NCBI RefSeq assembly: GCF_048820975.1
Contig: NZ_JBMEUF010000002.1
Location: 310,001 to 374,000 of the forward strand
From: Glaciecola sp048820975
GTDB taxonomy: Bacteria > Pseudomonadota > Gammaproteobacteria > Enterobacterales > Alteromonadaceae
Direction of reading: 5' to 3'
DNA length: 64,000 nt
Every line of letters begins with the position of its first letter. The stretch's first letter is position 1. The position numbers were made by a program, and so were the translations under genes. Below are positions 27,165 through 36,827 of the stretch, piece by piece. The notes under the pieces are model-generated. The model was not told the origin of the DNA, did no database searches, and saw only the letters and a program-made list of their open reading frames with translations.

Positions 27165-27950
27165 ATGAAAATCATCTCATTTATAAGCGCTGCGCTGCTT
27201 ACGCTAAGCATAGTTAACTCTCAACAAGCCCATGCCTGGGGGCAAACAGGCCACCGAGTCACCGGCCAAATTGCTGAAGTTTACCTAAGTGAAAACGCTA
27301 AAGTTGCGATTGAATCAATATTAGACAACGAAAGCTTAGCAGAAATAAGCACCTATCCTGATGAAATGCGCTCAAGTCCGAGTCATTTTTGGCAAAAAGT
27401 AGCCGGCCCATTTCACTATGTGACTGTACCTGAAGGAAAAACGTACAGCGAACTGCAAACGCCACCACAAGGCGATTCATTTAGTGCATTAAGCATGTAT
27501 AAAAAAGTATTGCAAAATACCGAATCAAGCCGTGCGCAAAAGCAACTAGCGCTGAAAATGATTGTGCATATTATAGGTGACTTACATCAGCCACTGCATG
27601 CTGGTAATGGCACTGACCGAGGCGGTAATGATTTCAAACTTAGCTTTTTTAGGAAAGATTCAAATTTACATGGGGTGTGGGATTCAGGTTTAATTGACCA
27701 AAAGCAGCTTTCATTTTCCGAATGGACTGCTTTTTTACTGCCTAAAATATCAAACGAACAAGTAAAAGCTTGGAACACCGCTGATCCACTAGTATACATT
27801 CAAGAAAGTATAGAAATTAGGGATACAATTTACCCCAGTGAGAATGATTTGTCGTGGCAGTATTTATATGATCATACGCCTACGGTAAAACTGCGTTTGC
27901 AACAGGCAGGCGTAAGAATAGCCGCCTATTTAAATAACATTTACCGTTAA
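27165..27950 (+). CDS. Secreted S1/P1-type nuclease
   Basis: This 261-aa zinc-dependent nuclease is exported. The signal peptide ends A-H-A just before Trp, the mature N-terminal residue that binds zinc in this family, and G-H-R follows. Other ligand motifs are H-F-W, H-Y-V, H-I-I-G-D-L-H-Q-P-L-H and G-G-N-D. It would degrade single-stranded nucleic acid or 3'-nucleotides in the periplasm or outside for nutrients. It follows ubiX by 13 bp. Confidence 0.9.
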   Translation: MKIISFISAALLTLSIVNSQQAHAWGQTGHRVTGQIAEVYLSENAKVAIESILDNESLAEISTYPDEMRSSPSHFWQKVAGPFHYVTVPEGKTYSELQTPPQGDSFSALSMYKKVLQNTESSRAQKQLALKMIVHIIGDLHQPLHAGNGTDRGGNDFKLSFFRKDSNLHGVWDSGLIDQKQLSFSEWTAFLLPKISNEQVKAWNTADPLVYIQESIEIRDTIYPSENDLSWQYLYDHTPTVKLRLQQAGVRIAAYLNNIYR

Positions 27951-27999
27951 GTAATACTTAGTATGTATTGGCTTGCTGCTGTGCGCGCAAGCCAATAAC

Positions 28000-28485
28000 T
28001 TAATCTACGTCTAAGGCTTCACCTGACAAGACAATTCCGGTGGAATCTGCGTAAACAAAATCCTCGGGTAGAAAAGTGACACCCCCGAAGTTAACCGCAA
28101 TATCTAAGTCCCCTATTTCGCGGCTCTCAGCGCTCACAGGAATAGCACCTAGGGCGTGAATACCAATATCCATTTCTTCTAGTAAATCAATATCGCGCAG
28201 GGCACCAAAGCAAATAATGCCTTCCCAATCGTTTTCAATTGCAAGCTGAACGCTGTCTGCATCTAAAATTGCACGGCGCAGTGAACCGCCGCCATCAATC
28301 AGCAAGACTTTACCCAAACCGTTTGTGGCCAGTATTTTGTCTACTAGCCCTCGGTCTTCAAAACATTTTACGGTTGTAACTTCACCACTGTAAGACAGCC
28401 TAGCCCCAAAACTAGAAAACACAGGGTCAACTACATCAATATTTTCAGCAAACATGTCGCAAAGTTCAGATGTATTACATTCCAT
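28000..28485 (-). CDS. rraA: RNase E activity regulator RraA
   Basis: This 161-aa protein matches RraA along its length: T-S-E-L-C-D start, T-V-K-C-F-E-D, V-L-L-I-D-G-G-G-S-L-R-R-A, G-A-L-R-D, V-N-F-G-G-V-T-F, Y-A-D-S-T-G-I. It forms trimers that bind RNase E and reduce mRNA decay in E. coli. The fold is shared with HMG/CHA aldolases, but the close match favours RraA. It converges with the nuclease gene. Confidence 0.92.
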   Translation of the reverse strand: MECNTSELCDMFAENIDVVDPVFSSFGARLSYSGEVTTVKCFEDRGLVDKILATNGLGKVLLIDGGGSLRRAILDADSVQLAIENDWEGIICFGALRDIDLLEEMDIGIHALGAIPVSAESREIGDLDIAVNFGGVTFLPEDFVYADSTGIVLSGEALDVD

Positions 28486-28737
28486 TTTGTTTTAAACCTT
28501 AAAATTGAAATTTTCGCGCCTACAGTAGCACATTTAATCTACAAACGTACATGGCAAAATACTCACTTTACAAAAGTCTGCATGCTAATAAGCATGTGTA
28601 TTGGCCATCTACTTCACGTCATAAATTGCATAGTAACTTTGATTGTAACAATAGCTTCGCACTACCGTCACAAAGTGTTCATATTGCTCATATATTGTTC
28701 GAGCATATCAGTGGCTACCATCACTACTAGGTGTTAG

Positions 28738-29262
28738 ATGAGAAGATTAGCAATATTAGATGAAAGAGTATTTCAATGGATTGCGACTCTACCCAGCATT
28801 CAACCCGAAAAACGTATTCCGAAGTTGTTTTTCTACATATCAAAAACCGGCGATGGTTATTTTTACGCCCCCATTGCTTTTTTGCTCTACTATTTAGATA
28901 CCGAGCACGGTAGTGTATTTGTGTTCACCGCCATTATGGCATATGTATTGGAAATCCCTATTTACCTAGCCATGAAGCACGTATTTAAACGCCCAAGGCC
29001 GTGCGATTACTTGCATCACTTAAATGCACTAATTATCCCTTCTGATAAATTTAGTTTGCCATCAGGCCATACTGCAGCAGCCTTCTTAATGGCAACAGTA
29101 GTAAGCCAGTTTTATCCATCACTTACAGCGGTCGCGTTTATTTGGGCCTCATTAATTGGTGCTTCGCGTTTAGTTTTACGTGTTCATTTTCCGCTAGACG
29201 TAATAATTGGCGCCACCTTAGGTGTGTTTATTGCTCAAGTTAGTATCTCTATTTTAGGGTAA
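28738..29262 (+). CDS. PAP2-family membrane phosphatase
   Basis: This 174-aa integral membrane protein has the three phosphatase motifs K-H-V-F-K-R-P-R-P, P-S-G-H and S-R-L-V-L-R-V-H-F-P-L-D. Five to six TM helices surround them. Such enzymes dephosphorylate lipid phosphates, for example undecaprenyl pyrophosphate or phosphatidylglycerol phosphate; the substrate is not determined here. It lies 8 bp before a glycosyltransferase gene, suggesting a lipid/glycan role. Confidence 0.85.
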   Translation: MRRLAILDERVFQWIATLPSIQPEKRIPKLFFYISKTGDGYFYAPIAFLLYYLDTEHGSVFVFTAIMAYVLEIPIYLAMKHVFKRPRPCDYLHHLNALIIPSDKFSLPSGHTAAAFLMATVVSQFYPSLTAVAFIWASLIGASRLVLRVHFPLDVIIGATLGVFIAQVSISILG

Positions 29263-29270
29263 TTTCGTTA

Positions 29271-30371
29271 ATGAAAATTCTTTACGGTATTCAAGGAACT
29301 GGTAACGGTCATATTACGCGAGCACGCCATATGGCCGCAGCTTTTGCGGCTAACGAAAACATTCAGGTTGATTACTTTTTTAGTGGCCGCAATAAAGCTA
29401 ATTTTTTCGATATGGAAGTATTTAACGAGTACGCTGCCAAACAAGGCTTAAGCTTTGTGACTGAAGCTGGGCGCATTAATCATACAAAAACGCTCACGCA
29501 AAACAATTTATTCAAATTTATAAAAGATATTAAAGGTACTCAGGTAAAATCTTATGATTTGGTCTTGAACGACTTTGAGCCTATAACGGCTTGGGCTGCA
29601 AAAAGGCAAGGCGTGCCATCGCTGTCAGTTAGCCATCAGGCTGCTTTTCTTAATCATGTGCCTAAGCAAAACCAAACCTTTATAGACAAAATTATTACTC
29701 AGCACTTTGCACCCACCCAATATAACCTAGGAACGCATTGGTATCACTTTGGATACAACATTATTCCGCCTTTCGTCACAAGCGAACTTAAAAAGCACGC
29801 CGCGCAAAGTCGCTTCCAAAATATAGAAAATGACCAAATACTGGTTTACTTGCCTTTTGAATCTATTGATATTGTTAAGGAGCAGCTGCAAGTTATAAGT
29901 GAATGGAAATTCACTTGCTATCACCCCAGCATTAGTCATGCCTATAAAGACGCGAACATTCACTTTAAACCACTTTCAACCAGTGGCTTCAAGCACGATT
30001 TACTCACATGTTCAGGAGTAGTAAGTAATTGCGGTTTTGAACTGTCAACCGAGTGTTTAAGTTTGGGCAAGCCATTGCTAGTAAAACCATTACAAAAGCA
30101 ATATGAGCAATTATCAAATGCTTACACCCTACAAAAGCTAGGTTTGTGTGATGTTATTCATAGCATAAATGCCGAGCAAATAGACGATTGGCTACAGACT
30201 AAACAAGGCGTTCGCGTTGATTATCCCACTAATTGCAATGCCTTGGTTGACTGGATTGCAGAGGGTAATTGGAAGCAAACTAGCCAAATCTGCAATTCTT
30301 TGTGGCAAGAAGTCACTTTTCCGGTACATGTAAAGCAGAAGCTAGACCGCTTACAACAAGCAAATATATAA
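29271..30371 (+). CDS. MJ1255-type glycosyltransferase
   Basis: This 366-aa protein has the GT-B fold pattern of the UDP-GlcNAc:undecaprenol-like/MJ1255 family. It starts with a glycine loop G-I-Q-G-T-G-N-G-H-I-T-R-A and has a late donor-site segment S-N-C-G-F-E-L-S-T-E-C with G-K-P-L-L-V. Acceptor and donor are unknown. Paired with the PAP2 phosphatase, it may act in glycolipid or envelope glycan synthesis. Confidence 0.75.
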   Translation: MKILYGIQGTGNGHITRARHMAAAFAANENIQVDYFFSGRNKANFFDMEVFNEYAAKQGLSFVTEAGRINHTKTLTQNNLFKFIKDIKGTQVKSYDLVLNDFEPITAWAAKRQGVPSLSVSHQAAFLNHVPKQNQTFIDKIITQHFAPTQYNLGTHWYHFGYNIIPPFVTSELKKHAAQSRFQNIENDQILVYLPFESIDIVKEQLQVISEWKFTCYHPSISHAYKDANIHFKPLSTSGFKHDLLTCSGVVSNCGFELSTECLSLGKPLLVKPLQKQYEQLSNAYTLQKLGLCDVIHSINAEQIDDWLQTKQGVRVDYPTNCNALVDWIAEGNWKQTSQICNSLWQEVTFPVHVKQKLDRLQQANI

Positions 30372-30440
30372 TCGAAAGGGTTGCTTTTTTGCCCCGCTCA
30401 AGGCACTGTTAGCCTAATTATATTTGTTTTGAAATCTACT

Positions 30441-30602
30441 ATGTATTATGCAAGAAAGTCAGTAGCACTTTGTGTGTTGCTGCTATTGTTGTCTGCTTGT
30501 GGGCAACGTGGTCCTTTATATATTCCGCAAGACGAACCAGCAAAAACACAGCCAGAGTCTTCTGTTGAAAATCCTACAACTGAACCTGTGGGAGGCCAAT
30601 AA
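30441..30602 (+). CDS. lptM: LPS assembly lipoprotein LptM (YifL)
   Basis: This small lipoprotein (53 aa) has signal helix A-L-C-V-L-L-L-L-L-S-A-C and the diagnostic mature start C-G-Q-R-G-P-L-Y followed by a Pro/Glu-rich tail. LptM assists disulphide maturation of the LptD/E translocon. As in E. coli (yifL-dapF) it precedes lysine-pathway genes. ATG 30441 is chosen because it gives a normal signal peptide; the upstream TTG frame is spurious. Confidence 0.85.
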   Translation: MYYARKSVALCVLLLLLSACGQRGPLYIPQDEPAKTQPESSVENPTTEPVGGQ

Positions 30603-30604
30603 TT

Positions 30605-31855
30605 ATGGACTTTTTCTCATATAAAAATGAACAGCTTTTTGCTGAAGATGTATCAGTGCTAAGCATTGCACAAGAGCACGGTACGCCAGCTTATATATAT
30701 TCTCGCGCCACTATAGAGCGCCATTGGCATGCATTTAACAACGCAGTGAGCACTCACAAACACTTAATTTGCTATGCGGTTAAAGCGAATTCTAATATTG
30801 GCGTATTGTCGGTATTAGCTAAACTAGGCTCAGGTTTTGATATTGTATCAGGCGGTGAACTAGCACGCGTTATGCAGGCAGGAGGTGACCCTAAAAAGGT
30901 CGTTTTTTCTGGCGTGGCAAAAACCGAAGATGAAATTGAATTTGCCCTTAAGCAAGCTATTAAATGCTTCAATGTAGAGTCTATCCCTGAGCTAGATAGA
31001 ATTAATAAAGTAGCGAAACGCTTAAATCTTAATGCGCCTATTTCATTAAGAATTAATCCTGACGTAGATGCAAATACCCATCCGTACATTTCTACAGGCC
31101 TTAAAGCAAATAAATTTGGTATCAGTAAAGATGAGGCTATTAGCGCATATGAGTATGCTCAAAGCTTAGGTAACTTAGAAATAAAAGGCATGGATTGTCA
31201 TATTGGCTCTCAACTTACTGAGCTTGCCCCTTTTGTTGATGCACTAGAACGTTTATTAATACTGATTGACCAACTAGCATCAAAAGGAATTGTGATTTCA
31301 CATTTAGACGTGGGCGGCGGTTTAGGCGTTACCTACAATGATGAAAAGCCTCCTCATCCCAATGAGTATGCCGCTGCTATGGCACAAACAATGGTAGGCC
31401 GAGAAGAGCTTACCCTTATTTTAGAGCCGGGCCGAGCCATTGCCGCAAACGCTGGCATTTTAATTACCAAAGTAGAATTTTTAAAGCAAGGCGAAGAAAA
31501 GAACTTTGCCATTGTTGATGCTGCTATGAATGATTTAATTCGCCCATCGTTATATAACGCATGGCAAAAAATAGAGCCTGTAATAACAAGAAGCGGCACT
31601 GCTAAAACATTTGATGTAGTGGGCCCAGTTTGTGAAACAGGAGACTTTTTAGGTAAAGACCGTGAACTGGTGATTGAACCTGGTGACGTACTTGCCGTGA
31701 AAAGCGCAGGTGCCTACGGCTTTGTTATGTCGAGTAACTACAACAGCCGATGCCGAGCTGCCGAAATAATGGTAGATGGCGCAAAAACCATTGTAGTGCG
31801 TGAACGAGAAACTTTACACGATTTGTGGAAAGGCGAACACAAGGTTCCCGACTAA
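30605..31855 (+). CDS. lysA: Diaminopimelate decarboxylase
   Basis: This 416-aa PLP enzyme makes lysine from meso-DAP. Seen are the PLP lysine in Y-A-V-K-A-N-S-N (about residue 60), H-I-G-S-Q, the phosphate loop G-G-G-L-G, E-P-G-R-A-I and the active-site C-E-T-G-D-F-L. Length is normal. It starts 2 bp after lptM and is followed closely by dapF. Confidence 0.97.
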   Translation: MDFFSYKNEQLFAEDVSVLSIAQEHGTPAYIYSRATIERHWHAFNNAVSTHKHLICYAVKANSNIGVLSVLAKLGSGFDIVSGGELARVMQAGGDPKKVVFSGVAKTEDEIEFALKQAIKCFNVESIPELDRINKVAKRLNLNAPISLRINPDVDANTHPYISTGLKANKFGISKDEAISAYEYAQSLGNLEIKGMDCHIGSQLTELAPFVDALERLLILIDQLASKGIVISHLDVGGGLGVTYNDEKPPHPNEYAAAMAQTMVGREELTLILEPGRAIAANAGILITKVEFLKQGEEKNFAIVDAAMNDLIRPSLYNAWQKIEPVITRSGTAKTFDVVGPVCETGDFLGKDRELVIEPGDVLAVKSAGAYGFVMSSNYNSRCRAAEIMVDGAKTIVVRERETLHDLWKGEHKVPD

Positions 31856-31858
31856 ACC

Positions 31859-32728
31859 ATGCACAGTAATCAAAAGTTCGCTCACAAGCCGAAACGAAGC
31901 TTAGTTAATTTTTCAAAAATGCATGGCTTAGGCAATGACTTTGTGGTGATTGATAACGTCACTCAAAGCGTTTTCTTTTCTAAAGAAAAGATTATTGCCT
32001 TAGCAAACCGTAATTTTGGAATTGGATTTGACCAACTATTATTAGTTGAACCGCCCTACGATCCAGAGCAAGATTTTCACTACCGGATTTTTAATGCCGA
32101 TGGCAGTGAAGTGTCTCAATGTGGGAACGGCGCAAGGTGCTTTGCGCAATTTGTGAAGATTAAGGGCCTGATTAACCGCAACAAAATTGGCGTAAGTACT
32201 AAGTCGGGTAAAATGGTGCTGTATATCGAAAAAGATAATATGGTAACGGTAAATATGGGTAAGCCCATTTTTGAACCCGAACAAATACCGTTTAAAGCCA
32301 ACAAACAAGAAAACACGTATATTATTAGAAGCGGTGAACAAACCTTCTTTTGTGGCGCCGTATCTATGGGTAACCCACATGTTGTAACCGAAGTGGATGA
32401 CATCGACAATATTGATATAAATACCCTAGGCCCTTTGCTAGGCCAGCACGAACGTTTTGTTGAAGGCGTTAATGTAGGGTTTATGCAAATTATAAACGCA
32501 AATGAAATTAAGCTGCGTGTATTTGAACGTGGCGCTGGTGAAACACTCGCCTGCGGTTCAGGTGCGTGCGCAGCAGTAGCAGTGGGTCATATTCAAGGCA
32601 AGCTTGGAAATGACGTAAAAGTAACGCTTTTAGGCGGTGAATTAAAAATTCGCTGGCAAGGCGGCGATGCCGCTCTAAAGATGACTGGCCCTGCAGAACA
32701 TATTTATGATGGACAATTTTATTTATGA
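31859..32728 (+). CDS. dapF: Diaminopimelate epimerase
   Basis: This 289-aa racemase converts LL-DAP to meso-DAP. The two catalytic Cys loops are present: Q-C-G-N-G-A-R-C and A-C-G-S-G-A-C. The family start K-M-H-G-L-G-N-D-F is preceded by about 20 extra residues from the ATG at 31859, so translation may begin slightly later. The stop overlaps the next start (ATGA). Confidence 0.96.
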   Translation: MHSNQKFAHKPKRSLVNFSKMHGLGNDFVVIDNVTQSVFFSKEKIIALANRNFGIGFDQLLLVEPPYDPEQDFHYRIFNADGSEVSQCGNGARCFAQFVKIKGLINRNKIGVSTKSGKMVLYIEKDNMVTVNMGKPIFEPEQIPFKANKQENTYIIRSGEQTFFCGAVSMGNPHVVTEVDDIDNIDINTLGPLLGQHERFVEGVNVGFMQIINANEIKLRVFERGAGETLACGSGACAAVAVGHIQGKLGNDVKVTLLGGELKIRWQGGDAALKMTGPAEHIYDGQFYL

Positions 32729-33420
32729 ACGACACAAATCAAGCAGACGCTCAACTCACCGAAGACGAGCCTGCGGCGAGCCCATTAAACACAGAATCAG
32801 TGGCTCAATATTTAAGTGATAACCCAAGTTTCTTAATTGAAAACCCTGACCTACTATTAGAAATGCAAGTTGCGCTGCAAAACAACGGCGTTGTTTCCTT
32901 AACGCAAATTCAAATTGAACAATACCGCGAAAAAATCAAGCAACTTAAAAACCAATTAGACCAACTTATTCACAACGCGGTAAGCAACGAGCGTATTTAT
33001 ACCAACTACGCAAAACTCAATATTGAGATTGCCAAGGCAAATACGGTCGACAAGCTTATTCTGAAGTTGCAAGAATATCTAATAGATGGCTTAGGCCTTG
33101 AAGACATAAACCTATTGTTGTTAAAACCCAAAGAAGGGCAAGAGGCTTTATTATCTGAAATTCAGCATCACGCCTTGTTTGAGAAAAAGTTATCGAAAAC
33201 ACCTTTTTATTTGGGCCGTTTAGGCAAAATAGAGAAAGAAACACTGTTTCCAAATGCTTCCGCAAATTCAGTGGCGCTAATTCGTATAGGCGATGACGAA
33301 ACACTTGGCTTATTAGCAATAGCCAGTAGCAAAGCCACCCATTTCGGTCCAAATATGGATACCATGCTGCTTGATTTCTTGCGTTTGTCGTTAAATTTCC
33401 ACGTACAACGCCTGCAATAA
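32725..33420 (+). CDS. DUF484 family protein
   Basis: This 231-aa protein begins with an acidic tail, then the DUF484 pattern V-A-Q-Y-L-S-D-N-P-S-F-L, a coiled coil (about residues 75-110) and a GAF-like domain. Its biochemical role is unknown. It sits between dapF and xerC, the same slot as in many gammaproteobacteria, and is coupled to dapF by a 4-bp overlap. Confidence 0.88.
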   Translation: MNDTNQADAQLTEDEPAASPLNTESVAQYLSDNPSFLIENPDLLLEMQVALQNNGVVSLTQIQIEQYREKIKQLKNQLDQLIHNAVSNERIYTNYAKLNIEIAKANTVDKLILKLQEYLIDGLGLEDINLLLLKPKEGQEALLSEIQHHALFEKKLSKTPFYLGRLGKIEKETLFPNASANSVALIRIGDDETLGLLAIASSKATHFGPNMDTMLLDFLRLSLNFHVQRLQ

Positions 33421-33424
33421 GCCC

Positions 33425-34324
33425 ATGTACGAATCTGATTCGAATTTGCATTCATCAATTGAGCAGTTTCTTGATGAGTGCAAAGTTGAACGCCAACTAT
33501 CAGCGCACACCGTTAGCAATTATCAGCGCCAGCTATACAAAATAGCCAAAGACATCAAAATACAAAATTGGCAGAGCCTTACCTCGGATATAGCCAAGCG
33601 CGTGTTAATGGCCGCGCAAAAAGATAAGCTTTCGCCTCGCTCTATTAATTTAAGGCTGACGGTTTTTAGAACTTTTTGCCGATACTTAGTCAAGAAGAAA
33701 GTACTAAGCAGCAATCCATTAGATGCCATTCATTCGGTTAAGCAAGACAAACCCCTACCTAAGCAACTTAACGTTGATGAAATGAATGCTCTGCTTGATT
33801 TTGCAGGCAATGACTTTCTCAGCTTGCGTGATAAATGCATATTTGAACTCATGTATGGCTGTGGAATGCGTTTGTCAGAGCTAACCTCGTTAGACATACA
33901 TCATGTGCTAGGTGACGGCCAAATAAAGGTGTTAGGTAAGGGAAATAAAGAACGCATACTCCCCATGGGACGCCAAGCACAAGCTGCCTTAAACCAGTAT
34001 ATTGAAGCGCGGCTTGAAGTACTGAGCTTTGAGATGGAACCGGCTTTATTTATTTCAATACGACACAAGCGTTTATCAAATAGGCAAGTGGCTAATCGCC
34101 TGCAAAAGTGGGCCAAACATCAAACGCTATATCAGCAAATAAGCCCACATACCTTGCGCCACTCGTTTGCTACACACATATTGGAATCAAGTAACGACTT
34201 GCGTGGCGTACAAGAGCTTTTAGGGCACGCAAACTTATCTACCACCCAAGTATATACCCATTTAAACTTTGAACACCTGAGCGACGTTTACGACAAAGCT
34301 CATCCAAGGGCAAAACGAAAGTGA
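33425..34324 (+). CDS. xerC: Tyrosine recombinase XerC
   Basis: This 299-aa recombinase resolves chromosome dimers at dif with XerD. All catalytic residues are visible: Arg in G-C-G-M-R-L-S-E, Lys in G-K-G-N-K-E-R, H-T-L-R-H-S-F-A-T-H, L-G-H-A and the nucleophile in T-T-Q-V-Y-T-H. The N-terminal SAM-like domain covers about residues 8-95. It is a useful internal contrast to the integron integrase, where the matching position is Phe. Confidence 0.96.
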   Translation: MYESDSNLHSSIEQFLDECKVERQLSAHTVSNYQRQLYKIAKDIKIQNWQSLTSDIAKRVLMAAQKDKLSPRSINLRLTVFRTFCRYLVKKKVLSSNPLDAIHSVKQDKPLPKQLNVDEMNALLDFAGNDFLSLRDKCIFELMYGCGMRLSELTSLDIHHVLGDGQIKVLGKGNKERILPMGRQAQAALNQYIEARLEVLSFEMEPALFISIRHKRLSNRQVANRLQKWAKHQTLYQQISPHTLRHSFATHILESSNDLRGVQELLGHANLSTTQVYTHLNFEHLSDVYDKAHPRAKRK

Positions 34325-35040
34325 TCACATATAAAAAACTCAATAAAGTCAAAGCTATTAGTTTTGATTTAGATGACACACTATATAACAACATGCCTTA
34401 CATTACGGCCGCTGAAAAATCACTTAGTGCTTACCTGAGCGCCCACTACCCTTTAGTCGCAAATTTACAAAGCGCTCATTGGTTTGAGATTAAATCTGCA
34501 ATTGTGAAATCTAATCCGAACATTGCCAATGATGTGAGTGAGTTACGCAGGCAATCCTTAGCCAAGGCTTTTGCTCAAAACGGTATGCACGCCAGTGAAA
34601 TTAATGAAGCTGTAGAAAACAGTTTTTCTCACTTTTACTCTCAGCGTAGTAACTTTGTTGTACCTAATGAAGTGAAGGAGGTTCTTGAACAACTGTCTAA
34701 ACGAGTCCCAATCACTGCCATCACCAATGGCAATGTTGACTGCCAAGCCATAGGCATAGCCCCGTATTTCACCTACATATTGCAGGCTAATAGTGAGTTT
34801 GCTATGAAGCCCCATAGCAGTATGTTTGACCACACCGCCCGTGCTCTAAACCTGAAAGCCGCGAATATACTACATGTAGGCGATCATGTTGATAAAGACG
34901 TAAAAGGCGCCATCAACGCAGGGTATCAAGCTGCTTGGCTAGCGGTAGATAGGCGCATGGATTTAAAACGCGAAAAGCTTAGTGTGTTACCCCATATACA
35001 GCTTGATGCATTGCACGAACTCTTACAACTCGTTAGCTAA
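34321..35040 (+). CDS. HAD-family hydrolase, YigB-like
   Basis: This 239-aa HAD phosphatase has motif I F-D-L-D-D-T-L-Y, motif II I-T-N-G and motif III/IV around K-P-H...G-D-H-V-D-K-D. YigB of E. coli, which holds the same position after xerC, dephosphorylates FMN; that role is likely but not proven here. The start is GTG, overlapping the xerC stop (GTGA). Confidence 0.87.
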   Translation: MITYKKLNKVKAISFDLDDTLYNNMPYITAAEKSLSAYLSAHYPLVANLQSAHWFEIKSAIVKSNPNIANDVSELRRQSLAKAFAQNGMHASEINEAVENSFSHFYSQRSNFVVPNEVKEVLEQLSKRVPITAITNGNVDCQAIGIAPYFTYILQANSEFAMKPHSSMFDHTARALNLKAANILHVGDHVDKDVKGAINAGYQAAWLAVDRRMDLKREKLSVLPHIQLDALHELLQLVS

Positions 35041-35045
35041 ATTCA

Positions 35046-35648
35046 ATGCCATTTTTAGTTCTCAATAAACCTAATGAAGTACTTTACGAAATAAAACGCA
35101 GTAAATTTCATGCCTTTGCACAAGGGGTAAAGTCACGCGATGAAGCCATGCAGGTGATTGAAAGCCGCCGCAGCGTGTATCCTGATGCCCGCCACCATTG
35201 CTGGGCCTACTTGCTAGGCTTTCCTGACCAACCCATATCAATGGCTATGAACGATGACGGTGAGCCTAGTGGCACAGCGGGCAAACCTATGTTAAATGTT
35301 CTTCAGCATAGCGAAGTGGGTAATATAGTAGTGGTAATCAGCCGCTATTTTGGTGGAGTAAAACTAGGTGCAGGCGGCCTAGTGCGCGCTTATTCAAGTG
35401 CAACACAACTGGCGTTAAATAATATAGATGCTAGCCCCTTTGTTGAAATGCGCTACTTTCAACTGGTTTGCCAATACGATAATGAACAGTTTGTGCGCCA
35501 TTTACTTTCGCTGGTAGATGCCAGTGTTGACACATTTGACTACGCCTTAGACGTTACCCTCACCTGCGCTATACCGCAAACAAATATAGATACTTTTTCA
35601 ACAATGTGCGACTCTCATCAACTTGTATATAAACTATTAGATACTTAA
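35046..35648 (+). CDS. yigZ: YigZ/IMPACT family protein
   Basis: This 200-aa protein has an N-terminal IMPACT domain with the signature D-A-R-H-H-C-W-A-Y and D-D-G-E-P-S-G-T-A-G-K-P-M, then R-Y-F-G-G-V-K-L-G-A-G-G-L-V-R-A-Y. A C-terminal ferredoxin-like DUF1949 domain follows. Its role in translation control is uncertain. It lies 5 bp after the HAD gene, likely one transcript from lptM onward. Confidence 0.92.
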   Translation: MPFLVLNKPNEVLYEIKRSKFHAFAQGVKSRDEAMQVIESRRSVYPDARHHCWAYLLGFPDQPISMAMNDDGEPSGTAGKPMLNVLQHSEVGNIVVVISRYFGGVKLGAGGLVRAYSSATQLALNNIDASPFVEMRYFQLVCQYDNEQFVRHLLSLVDASVDTFDYALDVTLTCAIPQTNIDTFSTMCDSHQLVYKLLDT

Positions 35649-35792
35649 TGCAATCATGGTGTTAGATTAAACGTATTATTACTTTTCAATCTACGTCATG
35701 TTTAAGTGCTATGACAAAAATACTGAAATTGCCTTTAAAAATGTCAATTCAGTCGCATACTTACTATTCATTCTAACAACTGGCAGAAAATA

Positions 35793-36647
35793 ATGACAAA
35801 CGAAACCTATGTTCCCCCCAAGGTTTGGACTTGGGATAAAAATAGCGGTGGTAAATTCGCGAATATTAACCGCCCGATATCAGGTGCCACCCACGATCAC
35901 GAACTGCCAATAGGCGAACATCCGTTCCAACTTTATTCTCTTGCTACACCAAATGGTGTTAAAGCAACCATTATGTTAGAAGAACTGCTACACGCTGGTG
36001 TGGCAGATGCCCAGTACAATGGATATATTGTTAATATTCAAGAAGGTGAACAATTTGGTAACGATTTTGTTGCCATTAATCCTAATTCAAAAATTCCAGC
36101 CCTACTGGATAGATCAGGTGATACACCTATTCGCGTATTTGAATCGGGCGCGATTCTAGTGCATTTAGCAGAAAAATTTGGTCACTTTCTTCCTACCGAT
36201 ACCGCCCAAAGAGCCGAGGTAATGTCATGGTTAATGTGGCAAATGGGCAGCGCACCATTCTTAGGTGGTGGATTTGGGCACTTTTACGCATACGCTCCCG
36301 AAAAGTATGAATACCCCATAAACCGATACGCAATGGAAGTAAAACGTCAATTAGATGTATTAGATAAGCAATTAGCTAACAACACCTACATAGCAGGCGA
36401 TCAATACACCATTGCTGACATTGCAATTTGGCCGTGGTATGGCGTTTTGGTGCAAGGCCACTTGTACGAAGCAGCTGAATTTCTTGACGTTAGTAGCTAC
36501 AAAAATGTATTACGATGGGCGAACGCTGTAGGTAAGCGTGAAGCCGTAAAGCGTGGCAGAATAGTAAACCGCGTATGGGGCGAAGAAAACGAGCGCCTAA
36601 AAGACAGAAACTCAGCAAGTGACATTGATGAAGTGCTAGCCAAGTAA
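35793..36647 (+). CDS. yghU: Glutathione S-transferase-like YghU
   Basis: This 284-aa protein has the long YghU N-terminal extension (Y-V-P-P-K-V-W-T-W-D and F-A-N-I-N-R-P-I-S-G-A-T), a thioredoxin-like domain with N-P-N-S-K-I-P-A-L and F-E-S-G-A-I, and the helical GST domain. YghU of E. coli is a disulphide-bond reductase using glutathione. It is the last core gene before the integron and has its own terminator. Confidence 0.9.
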   Translation: MTNETYVPPKVWTWDKNSGGKFANINRPISGATHDHELPIGEHPFQLYSLATPNGVKATIMLEELLHAGVADAQYNGYIVNIQEGEQFGNDFVAINPNSKIPALLDRSGDTPIRVFESGAILVHLAEKFGHFLPTDTAQRAEVMSWLMWQMGSAPFLGGGFGHFYAYAPEKYEYPINRYAMEVKRQLDVLDKQLANNTYIAGDQYTIADIAIWPWYGVLVQGHLYEAAEFLDVSSYKNVLRWANAVGKREAVKRGRIVNRVWGEENERLKDRNSASDIDEVLAK

Positions 36648-36690
36648 AGCGGTTTTACTCGCAAAAGCATTAAGTTAAGGGTTGAAAACG

Positions 36691-36728
36691 CTGTGCCATT
36701 GAATGCTAAGCTTGGCACGGTGTTTTTT
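36691..36728 (+). terminator. Terminator of yghU
   Basis: An 8-bp stem CTGTGCCA / TGGCACGG (one G-U pair) with a 14-base loop is followed after two bases by six Ts, about 43 bp after the yghU stop. Confidence 0.8.
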
Positions 36729-36811
36729 CTCAGATAGTCCAATAATTGCCGCAATCAAACCCAAAAAAACGCGAACTTTAGTATTTTCATTCACATATTT
36801 CCTTGATTTTT

Positions 36812-36818
36812 GTTATGC
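36812..36818 (-). other. Core site at distal end of array
   Basis: A GTTATGC core site survives at the far end of the last cassette, but no matching TAAC partner or hairpin is seen between it and the yghU terminator. The terminal attC appears lost or decayed. Confidence 0.4.
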
Positions 36819-36827
36819 GCCGTAACT

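Noticed and set aside
36650..36811. Possible full attC between yghU and the distal cassette
   Set aside because: The only hairpin there is a terminator with a T-run; no TAAC/GTT pair flanks a stem.
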